Of a stretch of 12,689 nucleotides of DNA, positions 1 to 6,613 are shown piece by piece. Source of the stretch: Desulfurococcales archaeon. GTDB taxonomy: Archaea; Thermoproteota; Thermoprotei_A; Sulfolobales; NBVN01. A model generated the notes under the pieces. The model did no database searches, was not told the origin of the DNA, and saw only the letters and a program-made list of their open reading frames with translations. Position 1 is the stretch's first letter; the number at the start of each line of letters is the position of its first letter. The position numbers were made by a program, and so were the translations under genes. The DNA lies in NCBI GenBank assembly GCA_021158735.1, contig JAGGUC010000145.1, positions 1 through 12,689 of the forward strand. The letters are read 5' to 3'.

Positions 1-75
1 GATCTTCCTGAAAACCTCCTTAAACTTCTCGGGAGTTATTTCCTCGATTCTAGGTATCACGCCCAAAGCTCTCAC
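1..75 (-). CDS. 5' end of an unidentified protein, cut by the window edge
   Basis: On the minus strand a GTG at 73-75 opens a frame that stays open to base 1 (25 codons, beginning MRALGVIPRIEEI and continuing TPEKFKEVFRKI). The charged, helix-like sequence looks coding, and an in-frame TAG lies six codons upstream, so GTG is the only conventional start. A TATA-like stretch (TTATAAATTAA on the minus strand, about 142-152) lies upstream, with an ATG at 118-120 that reads only eight codons before a stop. I do not recognise the protein. The actual start could involve a frameshift or a short leader peptide. Confidence is limited by the short length. Confidence 0.35.
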   Translation of the reverse strand, partial: MRALGVIPRIEEITPEKFKEVFRKI

Positions 76-330
76 ACAAAGGATGATGTTAGGCTAACTA
101 ATAACTGTTTCGCGGTTCATGTACGAGTTACAGATATTAAGTTAATTTATAATATATTATGATTTGAAATGATTAAAACATGAAGCAAGTAAAAATGTTA
201 TTAATTCTACACGTACCGATGAACACCTATTTACGTAATAGTATTAATAAATAGTGCTTAGTACTAACTTCCTTAGCGTTTCTCCCCTCACGGCACTTCT
301 AGTTATTTTTCATTACTTTTTATTTTTGTG

Positions 331-455
331 TGGGGAGTTAGTCCTTGGTGCGGGTTCATTAGCTTCACCCGCACTTCATGGGGCTCGGTCGAGCCCAACG
401 CCATGGGACTCCCATCTGAGGTATTCCTCACCGCATAGCGGATCATCTCATCAAG
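331..455 (-). ncRNA. Five-hairpin structured RNA, possibly a tnpB/IS605 3'-end (omegaRNA-like) relic
   Basis: A GC-rich island sits inside very AT-rich DNA and consists almost entirely of adjacent perfect inverted repeats. They are CCGC/GCGG (431-441, loop 3), TGAGG/CCTCA (417-430, loop 4), ATGGG/CCCAT (403-415, loop 3), GGGCTC/GAGCCC (381-396, loop 4) and GTGCGGGT/ACCCGCAC (348-374, loop 11). On the minus strand a TATA-like TTTAAATAA at 474-482 predicts a transcript start near 451, immediately before the first hairpin, so I assign this strand. The last part, with the peptide-like reading ending RPSPMKCG-stop directly before the final hairpin, recalls from memory the right ends of archaeal IS200/IS605 elements, where tnpB ends overlap the omegaRNA. 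No tnpB body is present. The alternative is an unrelated small RNA. The 3' end is not defined because no U-tract follows. Confidence 0.45.
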
Positions 456-473
456 TATTAGAAATGATTAAAA

Positions 474-482
474 TTATTTAAA
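474..482 (-). promoter_or_regulatory. TATA-like box for the structured RNA
   Basis: The minus strand reads TTTAAATAA here. Its centre is about 27 nt from base 451, where the hairpin-rich RNA would begin. The match is good but the surroundings are AT-rich, so it could be fortuitous. Confidence 0.3.
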
Positions 483-532
483 TGTATCGCTAAGTCCGAA
501 ACAGCCTGTGGAACTGGCTTAAGTGATTTCAG

Positions 533-550
533 TTTAAAAACGTTTTTAAA
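533..550. terminator. 18-bp perfect palindrome TTTAAAAACGTTTTTAAA, likely terminator
   Basis: The 18 bases equal their own reverse complement. They lie 25 bp beyond the stop codon of the minus-strand NicX-like gene and give a T5 tract on either strand, which fits an archaeal T-rich terminator. A dimeric DNA-binding-protein site is the alternative. Confidence 0.4.
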
Positions 551-574
551 ATCCTTAGTTGATGTGAGTGAATA

Positions 575-1717
575 CTACGCCTTCCCTAACTTCTTAGCTA
601 TCTCCTTGAGTTCTGGGTGGACGACTCTACCATTATCCAGTATCTGAACATCGTCCAGCCAGACTGAGCTATTGAGGCATATGCCGTCGGTATGACTGGC
701 AGCCTGCCTCCCTCCAATATCTGGTGCTAGCATTGGGCCTACGTAACCTAAACCCCACTCAGTACAGCCCCATACTCTCTCGTCCTCTAGGATATTGCCT
801 GTTAGCCTAGCACCTGGGTTGAAGCCGTAGCAAACGTGCGCCAGTAGGAACATGTTGGGGTCATTAAAGCTCCTCAGCCATGCCTCGAACTGAGCTGCGT
901 CAGATCCGCCATCGATTTTAACTACTTTCCCGTTCTTGACGTGAAGTCTCACCGGTGTCCTCACTAAACCTAGTGGTGGGTATATGGACCCGTCAAATAC
1001 TATAGTTCCGTTAATTGACTCGAAGTCAGGTGACCAACCGATCTGTCCGGCGAGGAAGTGCGCTCCAGGCGTGTCGGCATAGCCTGGCTCCGATTGGACA
1101 GGTCTCTCAGGGTGGTTATCGAATTCTACGTTAGTTCCAGCTGGAGTCGTGATCTTTATGTGCTTAGCCCTAGCAGTCAGTTCAGTCACCTTATCCTGGA
1201 ACTCCTTCAGTACAGGGAAGTTTACTCTACCTATACACCTAACCATCATGTCGGCATGCATGCCCACCAAGCAGAGGTACCTAAGCTTCTTATTCTCCTT
1301 CATCGCTACTTCCCAAGGTGTTGAGTAGAGAAGCCATTGATTATTGAACTCCACCCAGGCATCAGCTTCTTTTAGGGCGGCCGTCAGCGCATTCACGGGT
1401 AGCATGGGGTCGGCTGCCTTACCTATACCTACGGGTGATGGAGTTATGACTACCATGGGCTTAGCGCCTACAGCAAACGCGGCAGCAGCTGTCATTGAGA
1501 CTACCTTCAGGTCGGACTCCGTATCAGCTGTGATCACGAAGACCTCATCAGGCTTCAGCTTAAGGAGTTCCTCAACTAAGATCTTAGCTGACTTATATAG
1601 CTCATAGTCATAGGTCGTACCACTTAGTAAGCTAGGAAGACCCGGGGGTAGAATCGCAGCCATGTAGCACACCTTCAAACACTTACTTAAGTCTAGCAAT
1701 AAAGCTCTTTCGCCCAC
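575..1717 (-). CDS. NicX-like (2,5-dihydroxypyridine dioxygenase / M29 aminopeptidase superfamily) protein
   Basis: This 380-residue protein is homologous to the neighbouring 353-residue M29-type protein and to NicX, the Fe(II) ring-cleaving dioxygenase that shares the M29 fold. The C-terminal metal region is recognisable: D242 in VFDGS, H294 in AHVCYGFNPGAR, E320 in TEWGLG, and H342-T-D344 in SHTDG. Aligned by eye to the M29 pattern Glu/Glu/His/His-x-Asp, the second Glu is replaced by His294 and the following His by Glu320. A His plus His-x-Asp set is what I recall for the NicX iron site (His265, His318, Asp320). A dioxygenase or other non-peptidase activity is therefore possible, but no substrate can be assigned. 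The start is GTG 1717, about 30 nt from a TATA-like box, giving a nearly leaderless mRNA. An ATG at codon 19 (1663), preceded by GGTG, is an alternative. It appears to be its own transcription unit. Confidence 0.8.
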   Translation of the reverse strand: MGERALLLDLSKCLKVCYMAAILPPGLPSLLSGTTYDYELYKSAKILVEELLKLKPDEVFVITADTESDLKVVSMTAAAAFAVGAKPMVVITPSPVGIGKAADPMLPVNALTAALKEADAWVEFNNQWLLYSTPWEVAMKENKKLRYLCLVGMHADMMVRCIGRVNFPVLKEFQDKVTELTARAKHIKITTPAGTNVEFDNHPERPVQSEPGYADTPGAHFLAGQIGWSPDFESINGTIVFDGSIYPPLGLVRTPVRLHVKNGKVVKIDGGSDAAQFEAWLRSFNDPNMFLLAHVCYGFNPGARLTGNILEDERVWGCTEWGLGYVGPMLAPDIGGRQAASHTDGICLNSSVWLDDVQILDNGRVVHPELKEIAKKLGKA

Positions 1718-1743
1718 CGAACATACGACGAGGTAGTACGGAG

Positions 1744-1752
1744 TTATTTAAG
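1744..1752 (-). promoter_or_regulatory. TATA-like box for the NicX-like gene
   Basis: The minus strand reads CTTAAATAA, centred about 27-31 nt before the GTG at 1717. This spacing predicts a leaderless or near-leaderless transcript and supports the long start. Confidence 0.45.
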
Positions 1753-1754
1753 TG

Positions 1755-1761
1755 AAAAAAA
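1755..1761 (-). terminator. T7 tract after the M29 aminopeptidase-like gene
   Basis: The minus strand carries seven consecutive T (seven A on the plus strand) 35 nt beyond the upstream stop codon and immediately before the next gene's TATA-like box. This fits a simple archaeal U-tract terminator separating the two paralogues. Confidence 0.45.
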
Positions 1762-1795
1762 CAAGCTTTTCATTGATTAACTTTGACTCACTCGT

Positions 1796-2857
1796 TCACT
1801 CCACTAACCACTTACCCTTCTCGATAAGCTTAACCCCGTCAGCGTAGAGGTCAGGGCTCGGTATGACGAAGTCCTGGTGAATGTCTGCTTCTACCTTACC
1901 GCCCATGTGTGCGTTATCACCTATTGCTATGTGTATTGTGCCCTTGATCTTTTCAGCCTCTAAGATGTTGTCGGGTCTCCTAGCATTCGGGTTACTACCT
2001 ATGCCTAATTCAGCAATATTTCTCCTAGCCTCATAAACCGCCCCCTCCTTCTTAGGCTCCAGCCCCAGCAACTCCCTATAGTAGTCCCCTACTTTCCCGC
2101 CTCCATCGACCCTAACCACTAAGCCCTTTTCAACGTAGAACACCATGTTCTCCTCCAGACCTGGGTACCAGCCCTTCTCAACAACGAATTTACCGCTTGC
2201 ACTGCCCTCTAAGGGAGCAATGAATAGCTCCCCAGCCGGCAGGTTACCGAAGGCACCCGGCTCGCTCAGAATGCCTGTGTCCAGACCCCACGTCCTGCCC
2301 TCAGCACTCAGGGTTATGTCCGTACCTGACTCAGTAATCACCCTCATGGTCTTCTTACCCTCCAATGCCTCAGCCAGCTTCTTCGATGACTCATGAATGT
2401 ACTTGTAGTCAGCCGCCATCGGACCCCCAGGCTCGAACATTTCAGCCAGGAACATAGGCATGCTGGCTACCCTAGCCCCCGCCTTATTAGCCTCAGCCCT
2501 GGCATTCGTGTGCGTGAGTGAGAACGACGTGATCGCAACAACTACCTGTGCTTGCTTCATCTTTTCAGCCACATAGCTCGGGGGCTCAACACCGTGCCTA
2601 CCAGTACATGGGTACACTAAGAACTCTACTGTACTGTCCCTAAGTTCCTCCTTAGCTATCTCGTACACGGTCCTACACAGGAGTGAGCGCCTAACAATAT
2701 CACCTAACTTCTCAGCATCGTACTCAAGCCAGTGCTTTGAGTCAGGGAAGTCCGTGACCACGAGGACCTTCTCACCGGGCTTGACTCCCATGTTGACCTT
2801 AAACATGTTGATGACTGCTTCCCTTATTTTCTCTTTATTGATACCGGTAGCAGACAT
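1796..2857 (-). CDS. M29-family (thermophilic) aminopeptidase-like metalloprotein
   Basis: This 353-residue cytosolic protein has the C-terminal signature of M29 aminopeptidases, which remove N-terminal residues from peptides using a two-metal site. Candidate ligands are E217 (PLEGSASG), E283 (AELGIGSNPNAR), H309 (HIAIGDN) and H327-Q-D329 (HQDFV). The 66-residue gap between the two Glu equals the Glu250-Glu316 gap I recall for Thermus AmpT. The Tyr that usually follows the HxxxG segment is not obvious (Ala316 at that place). At 353 residues it is shorter than classical M29 enzymes (about 410), so a related hydrolase or oxygenase remains possible. The start is ATG 2857, with GAGGG about 8 nt upstream and a strong TATA-like box at 2885-2899. 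It is a paralogue of the next gene downstream, which has altered ligands. The likely role is recycling peptide-derived amino acids. Confidence 0.8.
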   Translation of the reverse strand: MSATGINKEKIREAVINMFKVNMGVKPGEKVLVVTDFPDSKHWLEYDAEKLGDIVRRSLLCRTVYEIAKEELRDSTVEFLVYPCTGRHGVEPPSYVAEKMKQAQVVVAITSFSLTHTNARAEANKAGARVASMPMFLAEMFEPGGPMAADYKYIHESSKKLAEALEGKKTMRVITESGTDITLSAEGRTWGLDTGILSEPGAFGNLPAGELFIAPLEGSASGKFVVEKGWYPGLEENMVFYVEKGLVVRVDGGGKVGDYYRELLGLEPKKEGAVYEARRNIAELGIGSNPNARRPDNILEAEKIKGTIHIAIGDNAHMGGKVEADIHQDFVIPSPDLYADGVKLIEKGKWLVE

Positions 2858-2884
2858 TAGAGAACCCTCAAGAAGAAGTAGGCA

Positions 2885-2899
2885 TTATTTATATTTAAG
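2885..2899 (-). promoter_or_regulatory. TATA-like box for the M29-like gene
   Basis: The minus strand reads CTTAAATATAAATAA; its centre is about 35 nt before ATG 2857, predicting a leader of roughly 8 nt. The box suggests this gene can be transcribed independently of the dehydrogenase operon ending at 2985. Confidence 0.5.
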
Positions 2900-2984
2900 G
2901 GTTAGTGTGTGCTATGCTGACTTTGTAGGTGCTGAGAATTATTTGGGTAGGTTAGGAGCAGTTAAGGTAACCGCTAGCAGGTAT

Positions 2985-4142
2985 TCATCCAACAATAGCT
3001 AGCTCCTCTATAAGCTTCCCCTCCCTGATCCTCCTTAATGTAAGTCTCTCTGCCTGAGGTATTGACGGTCTCCCATCGAGAACCCACTCAGCAATTAACT
3101 TACCGGTCACAGGTGCTAACATATATCCGTGCCCGCTGTACCCGCACGCTAAGTAAACATTCTCATACTCTTCCACAGGGCCGTAGATCGGGTGGTGATC
3201 TGGTGACGTTACGTAATAACCCATCCAGTACCTCATTACCCTGACGTACTTGAGCCATGGGAACCACTTAGCAATCGGGGCGATCGCTGTGGGTATGAAG
3301 TCTATTCTCACAGACTTAAGGGATTTCTCAGGCTCCTCAGCTATCTCCCTACCTATAATGAAGTTCCCTTCCTTTGTCTGAACAATAAATGGTGCTCCCC
3401 CCGCGTCCCAATCAATCACTAACGGACTGAACACAGGCTTAAACGCTTCAGTAATCATTACATGCCTTGGTAAGTTCTTGAGCGGTACCTCAATACCTAT
3501 GCTTTCCATTAGCTCTTTACTGCCTCCTCCAGCAGCCACTATAAATGTATCGGCCTCGATCTCACCTCTCTCAGTTACGGCAGCCTTAACCCTGCCTCCA
3601 GAAGCTACAAGCTTCCTCACTGAGGTGAACTCCATTATCTTAACACCCTTCCTCCTACACGCCATTAGGTACGCATTTAACGTGTCGAAGACGTATGACT
3701 TACCTGCCGTCGGGTCGTAGAGGGCTGCCTTAGCCTCATCGACCTTCATTGTTGGCACGAGACCCTTTAATTTATCGGGGTCTACTATCCGGGTGGGAAC
3801 TCCTAAGGAGTTTTGAAGGGTGACGAGCCTCCTGAATAATTCAACACTCTCGTCCTTGGAGGCGGTCCATACGTACCCTCCCTGATCGAATGCGAGTCCA
3901 TACCTACCGAGTTCTTCAGGCTTAGAAAGCTCTCTCCATAACTCTACGCTGTGTTTCATCAGAACCACATGCTCCTCGGATGTGAATGAAGCTCTAATAC
4001 CTGTAGCGCACCTGCTGGTGGAGCCCGAGCCCACGTACTCAGCATCAACAACAACTATGTCTTTAACACCGCGTTTAGTTAGGGTGTACGCTATCGACAA
4101 TCCACTGATTCCAGCCCCAATAATCAGGACATCAGCTCTCAC
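2985..4142 (-). CDS. Proline/hydroxyproline-type dehydrogenase beta subunit (DAO-family flavoprotein)
   Basis: This 385-residue FAD enzyme is of the D-amino-acid oxidase/sarcosine oxidase beta/glycine oxidase family. The dinucleotide fold is at the N-terminus (GAGISG, residues 9-14, with D33 closing the second strand), and the C-terminal FAD-contact motif is YSGHGYMLAPVTG. This family oxidises the C-N bond of secondary amino acids and passes electrons on through partner subunits. Its length matches the roughly 380-residue beta subunit of the archaeal dye-linked L-proline dehydrogenase complexes of Thermococcales. The GTG start overlaps the stop of the [2Fe-2S] subunit by four bases (GTGA), so the two are translationally coupled. 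It is the last gene of the alpha-delta-gamma-beta operon. Substrate (L-proline, D-hydroxyproline, sarcosine, octopine-like compounds) cannot be decided from sequence. The complex is expected in the cytoplasm or loosely membrane-bound; no signal peptide is visible. Confidence 0.85.
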   Translation of the reverse strand: MRADVLIIGAGISGLSIAYTLTKRGVKDIVVVDAEYVGSGSTSRCATGIRASFTSEEHVVLMKHSVELWRELSKPEELGRYGLAFDQGGYVWTASKDESVELFRRLVTLQNSLGVPTRIVDPDKLKGLVPTMKVDEAKAALYDPTAGKSYVFDTLNAYLMACRRKGVKIMEFTSVRKLVASGGRVKAAVTERGEIEADTFIVAAGGGSKELMESIGIEVPLKNLPRHVMITEAFKPVFSPLVIDWDAGGAPFIVQTKEGNFIIGREIAEEPEKSLKSVRIDFIPTAIAPIAKWFPWLKYVRVMRYWMGYYVTSPDHHPIYGPVEEYENVYLACGYSGHGYMLAPVTGKLIAEWVLDGRPSIPQAERLTLRRIREGKLIEELAIVG

Positions 4143-4441
4143 TCTCCCTCAACTCCGGGCTCCTTACTCTTAAGGAATAATTTTAAGGGGATTGGAACAA
4201 TAGGCGGCCTGACGGTGGGGAGCGGGATCTCATTAGGTTTCTTACCGAGTTTCCTAGCTAGTATCCTTACTAGTAGTGGAATACATGTTCTTCCTTGACA
4301 AGGCCCCATACCTATCCTCAACCTCTTCCTGAGGCTCTCAATGTCTTGGTAACCCTCCTCAATAGCTCTCTCAACATCCTCAATAGTTACGTCATTGCAC
4401 CTGCAGATAATTGTGGGGTGCTTCCTTACCTCTCCACCCAT
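4139..4441 (-). CDS. BFD-like [2Fe-2S] subunit (gamma) of the dehydrogenase complex
   Basis: This 100-residue protein has the bacterioferritin-associated-ferredoxin-like [2Fe-2S] motif: C13-R-C15 near the N-terminus and C48-QGRT-C53 in GPCQGRTC. Such domains occur as the C-terminal part of some alpha subunits (octopine/nopaline oxidase, hydroxyproline dehydrogenase) or as a free gamma subunit in archaeal proline dehydrogenase complexes. Here it is free. The last 30 residues are proline-rich and basic (LPTVRPPIVPIPLK) and probably dock onto a partner. ATG 4441 is preceded by an excellent Shine-Dalgarno GGAGGTGA located inside the delta coding sequence; the two genes overlap by 16 bases. Its role is electron relay between the flavin subunits and the ferredoxin subunit. 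Confidence 0.85.
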   Translation of the reverse strand: MGGEVRKHPTIICRCNDVTIEDVERAIEEGYQDIESLRKRLRIGMGPCQGRTCIPLLVRILARKLGKKPNEIPLPTVRPPIVPIPLKLFLKSKEPGVEGE

Positions 4442-4923
4442 ACGGCCCTCACCTCCATAGCCAGGTTCTTAGGTACTTCAACAGTAACGACCCAGGTCTT
4501 ATTCCTCTCCCAGACCCTCACAACCTTACCCTTACCTAAGCGCCTGCCGTCCCTACCCAGAAGCCAGACTTCCTCACCGACCTCAGGTGCGGGCAGGAAT
4601 TCGTGAGGTACGGTCACAAGTGCTTTATCGGGCTTAGACAGATCCACTACGAAGATCGCTAAGCCGGGACAGAGGGCCACGCAAGTCCCACAGCCTGTGC
4701 AGAGTTCCCAGTCGATCCTGGGCAGGTCAGTTATTTTGTTCATACTTATTGCTCTGAACGGGCACGCGTCAACACATATGTTGCAGGGTATGAACTCAGG
4801 GCACTCAACAACCGCTACAGGTCCTCTACGCATCCTATTTTCTGGAGGCGCCAGCCCTAACCTACGGAGGTTCTCTACAGTCACAATGCCTGCCGACCTA
4901 AAGCTGGGGGATTCACCCGCCAT
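4426..4923 (-). CDS. Ferredoxin-like subunit (delta) with two [4Fe-4S] motifs and a C-terminal beta domain
   Basis: From ATG 4923 this is a 165-residue protein. One cluster motif is C-x5-C-x2-C-x3-CP (CPEFIPCNICVDACP, residues 41-55). The second is canonical C-x2-C-x2-C-x3-CP (CTGCGTCVALCP, residues 75-86). The remaining 80 residues contain alternating hydrophobic and charged strands (EVGEEVWLLGRDG, then TWVVTVEVPKNLAMEV) that look like a small beta domain. The protein should accept electrons from the flavin subunits and pass them to a soluble or membrane carrier. The open frame extends 16 codons upstream to a GTG at 4971 inside the alpha gene. I prefer 4923 because GGTGAT lies 3 nt upstream and only four bases separate it from the alpha stop. 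It is the second gene of the operon. The C-x5-C spacing in the first cluster departs from the usual C-x2-C, so one cluster may be ligated differently. Confidence 0.85.
   Translation of the reverse strand: MAGESPSFRSAGIVTVENLRRLGLAPPENRMRRGPVAVVECPEFIPCNICVDACPFRAISMNKITDLPRIDWELCTGCGTCVALCPGLAIFVVDLSKPDKALVTVPHEFLPAPEVGEEVWLLGRDGRRLGKGKVVRVWERNKTWVVTVEVPKNLAMEVRAVWVER
4449..4456 (-). promoter_or_regulatory. Shine-Dalgarno GGAGGTGA for the gamma subunit
   Basis: The minus strand reads GGAGGTGA, ending 7 nt before ATG 4441, inside the end of the preceding gene. It matches the archaeal 16S 3' end (complement of ATCACCTCC) and fixes the gamma start. Confidence 0.7.
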
Positions 4924-4926
4924 GCC

Positions 4927-4932
4927 ATCACC
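4927..4932 (-). promoter_or_regulatory. Shine-Dalgarno GGTGAT deciding the delta subunit start
   Basis: The minus strand reads GGTGAT, 3 nt before ATG 4923, overlapping the TGA stop of alpha (4928-4930). GGTGATC is part of the archaeal Shine-Dalgarno consensus. This favours 4923 over the upstream in-frame GTG and implies coupled termination and reinitiation. Confidence 0.6.
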
Positions 4933-6430
4933 CGAATGAAGTAATTGGTGGGTACCTCCTCCTAACTTCACTCATTTCCCCCTCACTTACTGTCACCGCC
5001 TCCTTACCCGCCCTAGCCCTTGAAAGGAGTGGTGAGGCCCTGTATCCATCCCACAGGAACCTAAGTAACCTCTCACGCCTCTCAGCAGCATCAGCCTTAA
5101 GGCCTTGAAGCTTTGAAACTACTGAGAGCCCCGCTACCTCACCCTCCAGTATAGCTGTTGTCGCCTCCTCAATACCTGAGGCATCGCCTGCTACGTACAT
5201 GGAGGGAACGCTCACCTCCAGGTACTTAGTCCGCAACGGCACAGACCCGCCTAACTCCGGAACCCACTTCATCACGGCACCTGCTTGTGCGAAGAGCCTA
5301 GTATCAGGTGTTAAGCCGACAGCTATCAGCACCAGATCACATGAAATGTCCTTCTCAGTCCCGGGTATGGGCCTGAATCTTCTGTCAACCTCAACTATGG
5401 TGGCTCCCTCAACTCTCTCACCGCCCCAGACAGCCCTTAACGTATGCCTTGTTAGTATCGGTACACCATATCTCCTGACCTTAGCTGCGTGCACGAACCA
5501 CCCACCGATTTCTGGGAGGATCTCAACTATAGCCTTTACGCTGGCCCCCGCTTGAAGGAGCTGGTACGACACAATGAGACCGACGTTTCCGGAGCCCACG
5601 GTAACTACTTCATTGCCTGGGAGGATCCCGTACTCATTCATCAGTGTCTGCGCTCCACCCGCACCCATGACACCAGGGATGTCATTACCTTGAAACACTA
5701 AGTAATTCTCTGAAGCACCTGAGGCAACAACTACTGCCTTAGGCCTTACTCTATAGAGTCTATTCTTCCCAGCCAGTCCAACCCACCCTCCCCTGAATAT
5801 GCCGTAAGCTACTGTCTGAAGTAGAACTCTGATGTTTTTATGCTCTAAAACCATCCCACTTAATCTTTCACCTATCTGAAACCCCCTCAAACCACCGAAC
5901 AAGTCCTTAGAGCCGAAGAACTTGTGGGTCTGCTTTAGGAGCTGTCCCCCCAACTTAAAGTGCTCATTAACGAGTACGGTGTCAAGCCCGTACTTAGCTG
6001 TGGTTAGTGCTGCTGAGAGACCTGCAGGACCTCCACCAATAACTAGGACGTCGGTCTCAATGACCTCCTCCCCACCTGCTTCTTCACGACTAAAGGACGG
6101 GACTTCAGCTAGGCCGTACTGCCTCTCAACCTTCATACCTTCCCTCACAGGTTCAATACATGTCCTAGTGTTAGGTATGCCGTCAACCCTCATGAAGCAG
6201 CTGCTGCACTTCCCGATCATGCAGAAGGCACCGCGCGGCCTACTAAGCTTTATACTGTAGGAGAAAACGTCAACACCGATGGCGTAGAGGGCGGCAGCAA
6301 TGCTTTCCCCTTCATAAGCCTCCACCTCCACACCCTCAAAATAAAACCTCACCTTCTTATCGCGTCTGAAGGTCAGGATCGGGTGCTCCCAAATACGCCT
6401 GTCGCGTGCGGGGACGCCAGTATGTGGCAA
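4928..6430 (-). CDS. Dehydrogenase alpha subunit: [2Fe-2S] plus pyridine-nucleotide-disulfide-type flavoprotein
   Basis: From TTG 6430 this is 500 residues, close to the roughly 490 of archaeal proline dehydrogenase alpha. Residues 27-95 form a sarcosine-oxidase-alpha-type 2Fe-2S ferredoxin domain with C70-x4-C75-x2-C78 and C91. The first dinucleotide fold is GGGPAG (132-137), the second GSGNVG (279-284), and a C-terminal FAD-contact motif reads AGDASGIEEATTAILEGEVAG. It lacks the C-terminal aminomethyltransferase half of true sarcosine oxidase alpha (about 1000 residues), so it is of the proline/hydroxyproline/octopine type. In the Pyrococcus homologue, as I recall, this subunit binds ATP and shares an FMN with beta. 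The open frame continues upstream to a TTG at 6550, but those 40 codons look non-conserved and a TATA-like box at 6448-6456 puts transcription start near 6425-6430. First gene of the operon. Confidence 0.85.
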   Translation of the reverse strand: MPHTGVPARDRRIWEHPILTFRRDKKVRFYFEGVEVEAYEGESIAAALYAIGVDVFSYSIKLSRPRGAFCMIGKCSSCFMRVDGIPNTRTCIEPVREGMKVERQYGLAEVPSFSREEAGGEEVIETDVLVIGGGPAGLSAALTTAKYGLDTVLVNEHFKLGGQLLKQTHKFFGSKDLFGGLRGFQIGERLSGMVLEHKNIRVLLQTVAYGIFRGGWVGLAGKNRLYRVRPKAVVVASGASENYLVFQGNDIPGVMGAGGAQTLMNEYGILPGNEVVTVGSGNVGLIVSYQLLQAGASVKAIVEILPEIGGWFVHAAKVRRYGVPILTRHTLRAVWGGERVEGATIVEVDRRFRPIPGTEKDISCDLVLIAVGLTPDTRLFAQAGAVMKWVPELGGSVPLRTKYLEVSVPSMYVAGDASGIEEATTAILEGEVAGLSVVSKLQGLKADAAERRERLLRFLWDGYRASPLLSRARAGKEAVTVSEGEMSEVRRRYPPITSFG

Positions 6431-6447
6431 TAAAAACCACCCACCAC

Positions 6448-6456
6448 ATATTAAAG
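6448..6456 (-). promoter_or_regulatory. TATA-like box for the dehydrogenase operon
   Basis: The minus strand reads CTTTAATAT, centred about 22-27 nt before TTG 6430. This gives a leaderless transcript beginning at or next to the proposed alpha start. It lies inside the longer open frame and argues against the 6550 start. Confidence 0.4.
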
Positions 6457-6577
6457 CATGATCAGAAAAATGTTTCGGGGTGTTCTTCACTGCGTACATG
6501 AAATGCGACAATACATGCTCCTGGCGATACCGAAGTAGGTATGTACTCAAACTATAATGGTGATTGATGATTCATGT

Positions 6578-6582
6578 AAAAA
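6578..6582 (-). terminator. T5 tract after the OCD-family gene
   Basis: The minus strand reads CCCTTTTTAC about 30 nt beyond the stop at 6614. The tract is short, but it lies before the operon promoter and is a plausible archaeal terminator. Confidence 0.3.
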
Positions 6583-6613
6583 GGGAGCGTGGTTATATTG
6601 GGAGAGCTTCCGA

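Noticed and set aside
254..481. Plus-strand 75-codon open frame beginning MLSTNFLS with a hydrophobic stretch
   Set aside because: It starts with GTG, runs straight through the five hairpins of the structured RNA, has a serine/proline-rich composition unlike real neighbours, and no homologous motif is visible.
461..574. Remains of a tnpB coding region upstream of the hairpin array
   Set aside because: All three minus-strand frames were read by eye; none shows TnpB motifs such as the zinc-ribbon CxxC pairs, and stops interrupt them. Only the 3'-end resemblance remains.
1058..1607. Plus-strand open frames opposite the NicX-like gene and similar antisense frames elsewhere
   Set aside because: These are shadows of strong minus-strand genes, rich in Ser/Leu/Pro, with no recognisable domains or start signals.
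4924..4971. 16-codon extension of the delta subunit to GTG 4971
   Set aside because: No good Shine-Dalgarno was seen for the GTG, whereas ATG 4923 has GGTGAT at proper spacing and begins just after the alpha stop.
6431..6550. 40-codon N-terminal extension of the alpha subunit up to TTG 6550
   Set aside because: The extra residues do not resemble the family N-terminus, the 500-residue form matches the usual length, and a TATA-like box lies inside the extension.
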